Below, one piece after another: positions 35,528 through 43,221 of a DNA stretch of 64,000 bases; the first letter of the stretch is position 1, and each line of letters opens with the position of its first letter. Position numbers and translations under genes: made by a program. The notes below the pieces were generated by a model. The model was not told where the DNA came from. It worked only from the letters and a program-made list of their open reading frames with translations, and did no database searches. This stretch comes from Trinickia violacea (lineage in GTDB: Bacteria > Pseudomonadota > Gammaproteobacteria > Burkholderiales > Burkholderiaceae), in NCBI RefSeq assembly GCF_005280735.1, contig NZ_CP040078.1, positions 620,001 to 684,000 of the forward strand. The letters run 5' to 3'.

Positions 35528-36613
35528 CTATTCCTTAAGGGTATTCAAATACTGGTCAATCTGCGTAGCCGCCGACCTCGCGGTACGCATCACACCGATG
35601 AGCGTCGCGGATGCAAAGCCGCACCATTCACCGTATCCGACGAGCCAGAGTCTCGGTTCCTGCACTGCGCGACCGTCGAGAACATCAACGCGGCCAGCGT
35701 CGTTTAGGACGTGCAGCGGACGCAGATGCTCGAGTGCGGGCCGGAAGCCGGTACACCAGATCATGGCATCGACGTGCGAGTGGGAGCCGTCCTGCCATAC
35801 GACGCCATCGACCGCAAAGTGCGAGAACGGGCGCTCGGAACGCAGCACTCCCCGGCCACGCGCTTCACGCACGGGCGGCACCATGACAACGTCGCCTAGC
35901 CCGCCAGTTGGCGCAGGGTCCGGACGACCTTCGGCCCGCGCTTTCCATCGTGCCGTAGCGCGTTCGAAGAGCACACGCCCGTCAACGTCGTCCGGCAAGA
36001 AAGTGGGCTCTTCCAACGTAACCCATGTCGTGTGACAGACCTGCGACAGCTCCGCGAGTATCTGGGCGCCTGAGTTGCCCCCACCCACGACCAGTACGTT
36101 CTTCCCGCGAAACCCCTCCGGGTTGCGATAGTGTGCCGAGTGCAACTGCTCACCCTCGAAACTCGCTTGCCCCGGGTAGTCTGGAATGTACGGACGGCCC
36201 CACGTGCCCGTGGCACTGACGACCGCTTTTGCGAGCCATTCCCCCTTGTCCGTCGACACGAGCAGCCCGGCGTCGCGACGCGCTACGGACGTGACGTCGA
36301 CTGGGCGCTGGACCGGAATTTCGTATCGCTTCTCGTACTCGGTGAGATAGCGAAGGACATGGTCGCGCGACGGGTATTGCTCTGATGCGGGCGGCATTAA
36401 CCAGCCTGGCAACGAGCTCCACTGCGCGGGCGAAAAGAGGTGAAGCGAGTCCCACGTATGCTGCCACGCTCCGCCGGCGGCCGGCTGGTCGTCAAGGACC
36501 ATGTAGCTGATACCGGCGCGGCGCAGGAAATAGGCAGCGGCGAGGGCCGATTGACCGCCGCCGATAATGGCAACATCGATTGGTGTAGTCGCTGACGCGT
36601 TGCTGTTAGACAT
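35528..36613 (-). CDS. ArsO-like NAD(P)/FAD-dependent flavoprotein monooxygenase
   Basis: A protein of 361 residues. FAD motif VAIIGGGQSALAAAYFLRRAG at the N-terminus, then an aromatic region (WDSLHLFSPAQWSSLPGW), NADPH motif VLVVGGGNSGAQILAEL near residue 175, and C-terminal GYGEWCGFASATLIGV. Such flavin-containing monooxygenases recur beside arsC in arsenic islands under the name ArsO; the reaction is not firmly established. It is the first gene of a two-gene unit with arsC. The upstream region contains gatatttcgataataccggatat, a weak relative of the ArsR-type operators. Confidence 0.82.
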   Translation of the reverse strand: MSNSNASATTPIDVAIIGGGQSALAAAYFLRRAGISYMVLDDQPAAGGAWQHTWDSLHLFSPAQWSSLPGWLMPPASEQYPSRDHVLRYLTEYEKRYEIPVQRPVDVTSVARRDAGLLVSTDKGEWLAKAVVSATGTWGRPYIPDYPGQASFEGEQLHSAHYRNPEGFRGKNVLVVGGGNSGAQILAELSQVCHTTWVTLEEPTFLPDDVDGRVLFERATARWKARAEGRPDPAPTGGLGDVVMVPPVREARGRGVLRSERPFSHFAVDGVVWQDGSHSHVDAMIWCTGFRPALEHLRPLHVLNDAGRVDVLDGRAVQEPRLWLVGYGEWCGFASATLIGVMRTARSAATQIDQYLNTLKE

Positions 36614-36755
36614 GGTGGGTCGAGTAGGCGATATTTCGATAATACCGGATATGTTGTATTTGATGGGGTGCGCGAGATGTGCGGTGACTTCTGACCTGTC
36701 GAAGATAATCAGCGGACTCAGTGTGGACCGACACCGTCGTCCGGCCGGCCAGGAG

Positions 36756-37175
36756 CTAGCGCTTTGAATGGGCCAAATCGCTGCCGTCCATCAGTGCATT
36801 GATAAGCGGACAAGACACCTTGCCTTTCGACCTCGAACAGCGCTGTACCAGCGTCGTCAATGCACCTTCCAGCATGGACAAATCCTGTATGCGCTGACGC
36901 ACTTCAGCGAGCTTGTTCTCGGCGATTGCGCGCGCCGTCGAGCACGCTCGTCCGTCGTGCAGAGACAACAGCGCCTCCACCTCATCGAGCGAAAAGCCGA
37001 GCGACTGCGAACGCTTGATGAAGAGAAGCCTGGTCAACATATCCGCCGGATATCGTCGAATGCCACCTATAGGGCGGGGTGGTGCTGGAAGTAACCCGCG
37101 GCGATGGTAGTACCTCACTGTTTCGACGTTGACCTCTGCCGCTTCGGCCAACTGTCCGATGGTCATTTCTTGCAT
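36756..37175 (-). CDS. merR: MerR, mercury-responsive regulator
   Basis: A protein of 139 residues. N-terminal MerR helix-turn-helix (TIGQLAEAAEVNVETVRYYHRRGLL). The three Hg(II)-binding cysteines are conserved in position: one in GRACSTARAIAENK, one in VQRCSRSKGK, one in VSCPLI. It represses and, with Hg(II), activates the divergent merTP promoter by DNA distortion. The start at 37175 lies inside the first promoter element region, as usual in mer operons; 37166 is an alternative. Confidence 0.93.
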   Translation of the reverse strand: MQEMTIGQLAEAAEVNVETVRYYHRRGLLPAPPRPIGGIRRYPADMLTRLLFIKRSQSLGFSLDEVEALLSLHDGRACSTARAIAENKLAEVRQRIQDLSMLEGALTTLVQRCSRSKGKVSCPLINALMDGSDLAHSKR

Positions 37176-37182
37176 GGTGCGC

Positions 37183-37213
37183 TTGACTCCGTACTTAGGT
37201 ACGCACCTAGACT
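37183..37213 (+). promoter_or_regulatory. MerR-controlled merT promoter with 19-bp spacer
   Basis: The -35 element ttgact (37183-37188) and -10 element tagact (37208-37213) are separated by 19 bp, the abnormal length diagnostic of MerR promoters. Between them lies the dyad cgtac-ttag-gtacg (37190-37203). Confidence 0.88.
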
Positions 37214-37242
37214 AGACTCAACCAATGCGTAAAGGAAGTGCC

Positions 37243-37593
37243 ATGCGACTTCGATGGGCCACCACTGGCTCCCTGCTCGCCGGAATTGCTGCGGCATTTG
37301 GAGCCTCCGCTTGCTGTGCTGGCCCCTTGCTTCTTGTCGTACTGGGAATCGGGGGCGCCTGGGGCTCGCGCTTGACCGCGCTTCGACTGTTCCAACCCCT
37401 ATTTGTCGCCATATCCATCGCCTTTTTCGCGGTCGCTTTCCGCAGGCTATACGCTAAATCCGATGAATGTGCGGTGGGCAAAGCTTGCGCGGTGCCCTCG
37501 GCGCGACATCGTCAACGGTTCATTTTCTGGGTCGTGATGCCGGCCGCGCTCGCGTTGATGTCGTTCCCGCTGTATGCGCCGCTCTTCTATTAA
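37243..37593 (+). CDS. merT: MerT, mercuric ion inner-membrane transporter
   Basis: A protein of 116 residues with three membrane helices. The first helix carries the vicinal cysteine pair (GASACCAGPLLLV) and the cytoplasmic loop a second pair (DECAVGKACAV), both needed to pass Hg(II) inward. The aaaggaag site fixes the ATG at 37243 rather than the one at 37225. It is the first gene under the MerR promoter. Confidence 0.92.
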   Translation: MRLRWATTGSLLAGIAAAFGASACCAGPLLLVVLGIGGAWGSRLTALRLFQPLFVAISIAFFAVAFRRLYAKSDECAVGKACAVPSARHRQRFIFWVVMPAALALMSFPLYAPLFY

Positions 37594-37602
37594 GTACCTG
37601 CC

Positions 37603-37890
37603 ATGAAGAAACTGATTGCTGTGCTCGTCGCGACGGCGCTGACCGCGTCCACGGCCCTCGCCGACGGACTTCGCACGGTCACCCTTGATGTCACGAACAT
37701 GGATTGTGCTGTGTGTCCGATTACGGTTCGCAAGGCACTTGAGAAAGTGCCCGGTGTGACCTCGGCCAAGGTCGACTTCGCAAGCAAACGCGCGAAGGTG
37801 GTGTTTGACCCGAAGAAGGCTTCGGTCAACGCGTTGACGAACGCCACGGCGGATGCTGGCTATCCGTCCCACGTAATGCAGGTGCAGTGA
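37603..37890 (+). CDS. merP: MerP, periplasmic mercury-binding protein
   Basis: A protein of 95 residues with a 20-residue signal peptide (ending TALADG) and one heavy-metal-associated domain. The metal site reads VTNMDCAVCPITVRKAL, matching the MerP CxxCPITV pattern. It collects Hg(II) in the periplasm and hands it to MerT. It starts nine bases after merT, and its stop overlaps the next ATG by four bases. Confidence 0.93.
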   Translation: MKKLIAVLVATALTASTALADGLRTVTLDVTNMDCAVCPITVRKALEKVPGVTSAKVDFASKRAKVVFDPKKASVNALTNATADAGYPSHVMQVQ

Positions 37891-38102
37891 TGACTGCAGT
37901 CGTGCTGAAATCCTGCGTCACGTGTCCGGAGTGCGGGCACAGGAAAGACGAGACGATGCCCACTAACGCATGCACGTGGTTTTACGAATGCGAGCATTGC
38001 AAGGCAGTGCTCAGGCCAAAACCGGGGGACTGCTGCGTGTACTGCTCGTATGGCACCAACAAGTGTCCTCCAATACAGCAGTCTGGCTCCTGCTGCGCCT
38101 GA
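37887..38102 (+). CDS. Cysteine-rich GDCCVxCSYG small protein in mer operon
   Basis: A 71-residue protein with 12 cysteines. Pairs CVTCPECG and ECEHC suggest a zinc-ribbon-like half; the end PGDCCVYCSYGTNKCPP is a conserved signature seen in small proteins encoded in mercury and other metal operons. It has no signal peptide, so it should be cytoplasmic, perhaps buffering Hg(II). It overlaps merP by four bases (ATGA). Its biochemical role is unknown to me. Confidence 0.8.
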   Translation: MMTAVVLKSCVTCPECGHRKDETMPTNACTWFYECEHCKAVLRPKPGDCCVYCSYGTNKCPPIQQSGSCCA

Positions 38103-38287
38103 GCAAACTTACGGAATAAGCCAGGCGCGACGCCGACGCGGGTCGCCCCGACAGTCACCGTTTCCGGAAGCTGCAGTAAAGAAAGTTGCACGGCGCTCCC
38201 GGTAGCGAACCCGGAAGACTCTAGTTGCGGATATTCGCCACGGGTGCGCGCAAACGAATCACCCATGAATCTGAGCTATTATCAAAA

Positions 38288-38317
38288 AGACCCATGCGTT
38301 TCTCATCGTATGGGTCT
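38288..38317 (+). promoter_or_regulatory. Hairpin in the cspA leader
   Basis: Arms agacccat (38288-38295) and atgggtct (38310-38317) lie 35 bp before the cold-shock gene. Cold-shock mRNAs commonly have structured 5' leaders; the hairpin could equally end the mer transcript, but only acta follows it, not a T-run. Confidence 0.45.
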
Positions 38318-38351
38318 AACTACACGACCTATTTTAATTTTGGACACAATC

Positions 38352-38555
38352 ATGGCAACCGGCACTGTGAAGTGGTTTAACGATGCGAAGGGCTTTGGCT
38401 TCATTACGCCGGACGATGGCGGCGAAGACCTGTTTGCTCATTTTTCGGAAGTAAAGGCGGAGGGATTCAAATCTCTTCAGGAAGGGCAAAAGGTGAGCTT
38501 CGAGGTCAAGCAAGGACCGAAGGGCAAGCAGGCCGCGAACATCCAGCCGCTGTAA
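38352..38555 (+). CDS. cspA: CspA-family cold-shock protein
   Basis: A protein of 67 residues, one cold-shock domain. RNP1 KGFGFITPD and RNP2 DLFAHFS are intact, and GTVKWFNDAKG starts the fold. It binds single-stranded nucleic acids and acts as an RNA chaperone. ATG 38352 gives the standard length of the family; the longer frame to 38244 reads through the leader hairpin. Confidence 0.92.
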   Translation: MATGTVKWFNDAKGFGFITPDDGGEDLFAHFSEVKAEGFKSLQEGQKVSFEVKQGPKGKQAANIQPL

Positions 38556-38636
38556 GCACAAGGGGGCCCGTCTGTCGCCGCGTTTTCCAGTGGGTGACGC
38601 CGCTCGGCGACATTCCGTCTGCTACATGACCGCCGA

Positions 38637-38828
38637 ATGGTTGATGGCTATGCGCAGGGCAAGCGTAGGCCACAGCATGGCATCGCAGTTCTCATCGACC
38701 GCCCTGGCGTCTTTGTGAACCGAAGTGCCGTAAATACCGTTCTGGATTTCGACGTCGTGAAACGGATTGTTTTCAAGGACGGGTCGTGGCTTGATGTTCG
38801 ATACTCCGGCCCGGACATCGACCTCTAA
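38637..38828 (+). CDS. Small hypothetical protein
   Basis: A 63-residue frame ending VVKRIVFKDGSWLDVRYSGPDIDL, which looks like a genuine beta-rich protein segment. No family is recognised, and no clear ribosome site precedes the ATG at 38637. It lies alone between cspA and the DUF1488 gene. Confidence 0.4.
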   Translation: MVDGYAQGKRRPQHGIAVLIDRPGVFVNRSAVNTVLDFDVVKRIVFKDGSWLDVRYSGPDIDL

Positions 38829-39015
38829 TCGGCGTGGCTCAATGTCGTCAACATTGTGCGAGAGTCGCGGCGCCAGCCGTGAATATCACTCGCGTCAGCA
38901 CGCTCGGTTTGAATATCAGACGAAAGCCGAGCGGTACTAATCCGAGCTTTTCGTTGAGATTTTAATGGGGTCTCCAGTACGATATGGGGAGCCCGATAAT
39001 CAAATTTGAAGAGTC

Positions 39016-39294
39016 GTGACCGTGGAAACCCTCGACGCACCGCCGAGCGTAGCACCGGACAACCAAAGCGTGATTTTTACCCTTTCGACTCACGGACGTG
39101 AAGTCGAGTGTTCTGTCTCACGTGACGCGCTTGAACAGCACTTTTGGGTGCAACCAGGAGCCAGCGATAAACGCATTCTCACGGCGTTCGCAGATGGCCG
39201 TAAGCGCATTATGGCCATCGCGGAGAGGAAGATACTTGCGCACTCCAGCGAACGGATTGTGTTGACCGCGGTCGACTTCGAGGCGCGGACGTAA
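39016..39294 (+). CDS. DUF1488-like protein
   Basis: A 92-residue protein. The core VIFTLSTHGREVECSVSRDALEQHFWV followed by FADGRKRIMAIAERK matches the DUF1488 pattern (F..DGREV.C.IS..AL..HF). Function of the family is unknown; members are common as single small genes in Burkholderiaceae. The start is GTG at 39016, with a second GTG at 39022 possible. An AT-rich region upstream (38940-39005) probably holds the promoter. Confidence 0.65.
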   Translation: MTVETLDAPPSVAPDNQSVIFTLSTHGREVECSVSRDALEQHFWVQPGASDKRILTAFADGRKRIMAIAERKILAHSSERIVLTAVDFEART

Positions 39295-39398
39295 CGCGCC
39301 GAAGCCGCGAGGCCGTGTGCGCGCAGGAAACGAAACAACGACGGTGATGTCAAAATCGGCCGAGACGTTGCAGCGACGGCTGCGCTGGCGACAGAGAC

Positions 39399-39626
39399 AT
39401 GACGACACGAAACACACTTTCGCCTGAAGCCACTGCGCTCGAGCGAATTGCCGCTGCGGCGCGTGAAGTGCAGGCCGCGTCTGCCGTACTAGAGCAGCGC
39501 TTCGGCAGCACGCCACGCGCACAGCCATCGACGCTAGAACTTGCGAGGTTCACTGCGGCGATGCAGGAACTGCTCAATGCGCGCGAAGAATTCGACCGCG
39601 TTGTGGCCGACTCCGCGCCGCATTAA
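39399..39626 (+). CDS. Small hypothetical helical protein
   Basis: A 75-residue, Ala/Glu/Arg-rich protein with heptad-like spacing (ALERIAAAAREVQAASAVLEQ), probably a coiled coil. No family is recognised. Codon use is similar to its neighbours. The 104-bp gap to the DUF1488 gene makes an operon possible. Confidence 0.5.
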   Translation: MTTRNTLSPEATALERIAAAAREVQAASAVLEQRFGSTPRAQPSTLELARFTAAMQELLNAREEFDRVVADSAPH

Positions 39627-39769
39627 CTTGTCGGCATTTGCCGAAGTCGTCGGGCTCACCCGTAGGTGCTTCGAACGATGACTTGGTCTGTTCTGCACTC
39701 TTACGCTACAACCGCGCGTCTCTCTCACCGTGGAACAGTACGCGACTGACCAGTGTGGCGGCCGCGCCC

Positions 39770-40585
39770 CTAAGCCTTGAGCGCGGAAGCCAAGACACAG
39801 GGCATGGGAATCCGCAGTTCTCCTGCATCGGTCCGGTACGCCTCTGCATCGCGCGCGACGGTCTGTTCAATGAGCGCCAGCGCGGCTGGAGTCTGAGCGT
39901 TTAGCATGGCGGCAAGTCGAACGCCACCGCGCATGACCGCGTGAAACGGTGTATCCGGAGCACGAAGCACAAGGGTTTGCTCAACCTCCCGCACTTTCGG
40001 TTGGACGAACCCGGCATCGAGCAGTGCGCGCCGCGACTCCTTCCAATCACTGAACCGAAAGAAGGACGCTACCGGCGGCACTGCCACATCGGTCGTCCCA
40101 TGCTGCTTGATTGCGTTTAACACCATAGCGAAGCCGACTGCCTTGTCCGGCGCCGACAAGACCGTAAAGGCAATTCTGCCGCCAGGTCGCAACACGCGAA
40201 ACGCCTCCGCGAGCGCACGCTCAGGGTGCGCAAAATGCGGCATCCCGAAGCTGATTCCGACCGCGTCAAAGCTTTCGTCGGAAAAGGGCAAATCCTCGGC
40301 ATTGCCGATACGAAACTCGAGTTCGGGAAAGACGCGTCTCGCCTTTTCGACCATCGCGAACGAGAAATCGATGCCGGCGACGTCCGCGCCGCGCCGCTTG
40401 GCTGCAGCGGCGAGGTAGCCTGGGCCGGATGCTACGTCCAAAAAACGCGAACCTCGCTGAATGCCGAGCACCTCGAGCATTGCGTGGCTCGACTGGGTGG
40501 TCAAATCACCGAAGTACTCGTGATAGGCCTGCGCGACCCGCTCCCAACCTTCGTGCTCATATGCGCTGAAGTCGACTTGTCCCAT
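39770..40585 (-). CDS. Class I SAM-dependent methyltransferase, paralogue of the gene at 58442
   Basis: A protein of 271 residues. SAM-binding motif I RFLDVASGPGYLAAAAKRRGADVAGIDFS, then NAEDLPFSDESFDAVGISFGMPHF and RVLRPGGRIAFTV, as in the UbiE/methyltransferase-11 group. The same motifs and flanking text recur in the protein at 58442 (about 60 % identity by eye). It lacks the conserved cysteine triad of ArsM, so arsenite methylation is unlikely. The start was set at ATG 40585 before MGQVDFSAYEHEGW, matching the paralogue's start. Confidence 0.85.
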   Translation of the reverse strand: MGQVDFSAYEHEGWERVAQAYHEYFGDLTTQSSHAMLEVLGIQRGSRFLDVASGPGYLAAAAKRRGADVAGIDFSFAMVEKARRVFPELEFRIGNAEDLPFSDESFDAVGISFGMPHFAHPERALAEAFRVLRPGGRIAFTVLSAPDKAVGFAMVLNAIKQHGTTDVAVPPVASFFRFSDWKESRRALLDAGFVQPKVREVEQTLVLRAPDTPFHAVMRGGVRLAAMLNAQTPAALALIEQTVARDAEAYRTDAGELRIPMPCVLASALKA

Positions 40586-40956
40586 GATTGCCCCCACTCG
40601 TTCGGCACCTTGGCGCGTTGGAGCGCAGGCCTTCATATTCCTCGTACAGGTATTGGCTGTCTATTGAGGGAACAATCCAGACTGGCGACTGAAGCGCGAG
40701 CAACTCTGTGGTGCGGCGCACCAACAAGCGTCGACCAAAGCTGCCGAGCATGCACTTTTGCACTAATCTTGTTTCTGTTGCTATCTCGCTGAAATGTACG
40801 CCAGTACCCGTATCTAGCGCTATAGTTAAAGTGGTTTCTTAGCTGTCGATGCGGCGCGGGAAAAACGCGTCGTATATCAAAGGCAACCGGTACATGCATG
40901 GCATTTCGCCCCTTTGGCGAATGGGCTGCGAAAATACGGGTGCACGGGAGCGGCAG

Positions 40957-41211
40957 ATGAAAGGCACTAAGGCTCAGTCACTGCGGTATCAAGTCGAAAA
41001 ATGGCTTGGCCCCGCTACACCAGTGCATGTGACCGCGTTTGGTCACACCCGCTCGGGCAGAGGGCGCTACGTATGTGTGGAGACCTGTCTACCAGCGGGC
41101 CCACACGCGCTTTTCTTCTTCCGGCACCACGACGGTTACTGGAACGTGTTCCCGCCCGTGGCTGACACCGAGCAACAACACGTACGGCGCACAGGCACGT
41201 ATGGCGGTTAA
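40957..41211 (+). CDS. Small conserved protein, paralogue of the gene at 21966
   Basis: An 84-residue protein. VEKWLGPATPVHVTAFGHTR, RYVCVE and ALFFFRHHDGYWNVFP repeat the pattern of the protein at 21966. There is no signal peptide. Two conserved positions (Trp and Cys in VEKWL and RYVCVE) suggest a compact fold. The site gggagcggcag precedes ATG 40957. Function unknown. Confidence 0.7.
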   Translation: MKGTKAQSLRYQVEKWLGPATPVHVTAFGHTRSGRGRYVCVETCLPAGPHALFFFRHHDGYWNVFPPVADTEQQHVRRTGTYGG

Positions 41212-41549
41212 GTTTGCTCTTCCAGGAGGTTAGTCCGCCGCCTGCACACTTGCTTTCTCGGCTCACCCACGTCTGGCACGACGGGCAGACTGCACCCCAG
41301 CAAGTGTGGTTTTCTTTGAGGCACGCGCTTGGCGGCAGCCTTTCTGGTCATGTGCTATTAGGGTGACGCTTACTCCTCTTGCTGGCCCCTCCTGATTCAT
41401 GTAGCTGCAATTTTTCCGCGGGTCCGCATATCACTCAGCGAGTCCATCACGTCGCAGATGGATACGGTAGCCGTGGTTTTCGACTCATGCGCCGGCCCAG
41501 GAGAGGTTCGCCAGTTTGATGCGAGCAGTGATGAACTCAGAGCGCTCGC
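41212..41549. other. Intergenic region, nothing recognised
   Basis: About 338 bp between the small gene and the converging SDR gene. No open frame with a ribosome site, no hairpin with a T-run and no repeat was noticed. Confidence 0.45.
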
Positions 41550-42149
41550 TTACCACTTGACGACCTGAATGACCTGGCCCGTGATGTCCTCGACCAGACT
41601 CCGTTTGTACGCCTGGGCCACGGCCTCGGCGGGAACGCCGGCAGAGCGGGCCTGGCCCATTGCGGCAAGTGTCTCGGACACCCAGCCCGGACTGACGACA
41701 TTGATTCGTGCCTTGCCTTGCAGTTCGAGTGCTGCCGACCTGACGAATGCCTCAACCCCTGCATTCACGATGCTCACGGCGGAACTGCCGTTCATCGGAT
41801 GTTGGGCCAGGATGCCGCTGGTTAGTGTCAGGGACCCACCTTGCGTAACATGGCCGACAGAGCATCGGACGAGATTGACCTGACCCATCAGCTTGTTGGC
41901 AAGACTGAACGCAAAATCTTCATCCGTCAGCGATTCCAGCGGTGCGAATTTCGCTGCACCTGCGGTGCAAATCACGGCATCCACGGTTTCGAGTTGCCGA
42001 TACATGGACACGATGGATGCTTTGTCTGCGAGGTCGACGGAGAGGTGAGAGCCTTTGCGGCTAGCGCCGATGACCTCGTGCTCGGGTGAGAGCAGGCGAA
42101 CGACCTCTTTGCCGAGCAGTCCGGTTGCGCCGACTATCAGGACACGCAT
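41550..42149 (-). CDS. Short-chain dehydrogenase/reductase
   Basis: A protein of 199 residues. The N-terminal nucleotide motif is VLIVGATGLLGKEVVRLL (a GxxGxxG variant of SDRs), then DAVICTAGAAKF. SLTLTSGILAQHP contains the catalytic Ser region; the YxxxK pair is replaced by SIVNAGVEAFVRSAA, so the usual Tyr is missing. It may be an atypical SDR. A perfect aaaggagg site precedes ATG 42149. Confidence 0.82.
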   Translation of the reverse strand: MRVLIVGATGLLGKEVVRLLSPEHEVIGASRKGSHLSVDLADKASIVSMYRQLETVDAVICTAGAAKFAPLESLTDEDFAFSLANKLMGQVNLVRCSVGHVTQGGSLTLTSGILAQHPMNGSSAVSIVNAGVEAFVRSAALELQGKARINVVSPGWVSETLAAMGQARSAGVPAEAVAQAYKRSLVEDITGQVIQVVKW

Positions 42150-42589
42150 AGGTCCTCCTTTGTCTGGAAAGGACGCGCGAGCGCGGAACGACGCTTCACG
42201 CAAGGCGTGAGGAGAAAGGACCGGAATATCGTACTACCGCTCGCGGCAACGTGAACACAGCACCCTGTGCTTTGCAGCGGGCTGGCAACTATGTCCCGTT
42301 GGCCCCGGTACCCCGACGTCTGCGTAGAGGAAGGACGCCACAACTACTCGCACTACCGAACGGGGGCTATTCCCAAGTCACCCCGACCTGGGGATGCGCG
42401 AGAGCCACTTCTTGCAGCGAGGTTCTGCGAGGCGTCGCTCAATAGAGACAGCGCGACACGCATCGTCTCACCGCTACACGCCTGACGGGACGATTCTCCC
42501 TCCGAGGCGCGTCTGTTCTATCAAACAAAGAGCGACTGCTATTGAATGGAGGTACGGTTTTCCGGCGACGACTAGGAGGAGTGTGCGCG
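42150..42589. other. Intergenic region without recognised gene
   Basis: About 440 bp between the divergent SDR gene and the RhuM-like gene. Short plus-strand frames here lack ribosome sites and look like random translation. Promoters of both genes must be inside. Confidence 0.45.
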
Positions 42590-42904
42590 ATGAGGTCGGT
42601 ACAGTATGTTTGCGCGTCGAGCAGCAGGAAAATCGATGGAAGGCTCGATGAGAGCACAGCCTGGTTCGAATTCCGTCAGGTTGCCCATCTGTTCGGCATG
42701 AATCTCGAACAGGCAACCAAGTTACTCCGGCAAGCGTGCGCGACCGGCGACATTGAGCCGACAAAAGACGTCAGGTCGTCGGACCGCTGCAAATGCCTAT
42801 TGAGTCACCGGGCAGTCGTCGCGGTCGGATACCGGGCCAACTATGGTCGGACGACAGCCTTCCGTCACTGGTGCGCCTCGGCCCTGACTGTCCTGTTCCG
42901 TTAA
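42590..42904 (+). CDS. RhuM-like domain protein, probably truncated
   Basis: A 104-residue protein. The region WFEFRQVAHLFGMNLEQATKLL resembles the BRO/KilA-type N-terminal part, and LSHRAVVAVGYRANYGRTTAFRHWCASAL matches the RhuM block (VGYR....R.T.FR.WA...L). Full RhuM proteins are about 320 residues, so this is a short or decayed form. An aggaggag site in front of ATG 42590 suggests that it is still translated. It may derive from a phage or toxin-like gene. Confidence 0.55.
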   Translation: MRSVQYVCASSSRKIDGRLDESTAWFEFRQVAHLFGMNLEQATKLLRQACATGDIEPTKDVRSSDRCKCLLSHRAVVAVGYRANYGRTTAFRHWCASALTVLFR

Positions 42905-43221
42905 ATCTTCCGCCGACTGACAGTTCGATAAATCCCGTTGAACAAGTACTCAGTCGCACGTTGGCTGTGACCGTTAGAACCGGGCAGCGCTTCTATTCGC
43001 AGCCGTCGTCTGTTGCCGCCGGGGCGCGACATCAAGTTGATGGTGTGCCCCTGCCTGATTTTCATCAAGCCAGCCATATGTGACATTAAGGCAACCTTGG
43101 CACCGAATTCGAGTTCGACGTCATCGCAGCGTGCTTTATTGGTGGTGCATCCGCATTGGCGAGGGCTCAGTTGTCATCACCCCGGCCAGATTGCTTGCCG
43201 GGTCCGCCTCGCGCTCTTCGC
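42905..43221. other. Intergenic region, nothing recognised
   Basis: About 317 bp between the RhuM-like gene and the converging reductase gene. Since the frame here (42793-43083) has no ribosome site, I do not call it. Confidence 0.4.

Noticed and set aside
36620..36650. Third ArsR operator upstream of the ArsO-like gene
   Set aside because: gatatttcgataataccggatat shares only the outer ATAT with the two better operators; the inner arms do not pair, so I did not list it as a site.
39770..40585. Methyltransferase considered as ArsM (arsenite methyltransferase)
   Set aside because: The conserved cysteines of ArsM are absent; the motifs fit the general methyltransferase-11 group.
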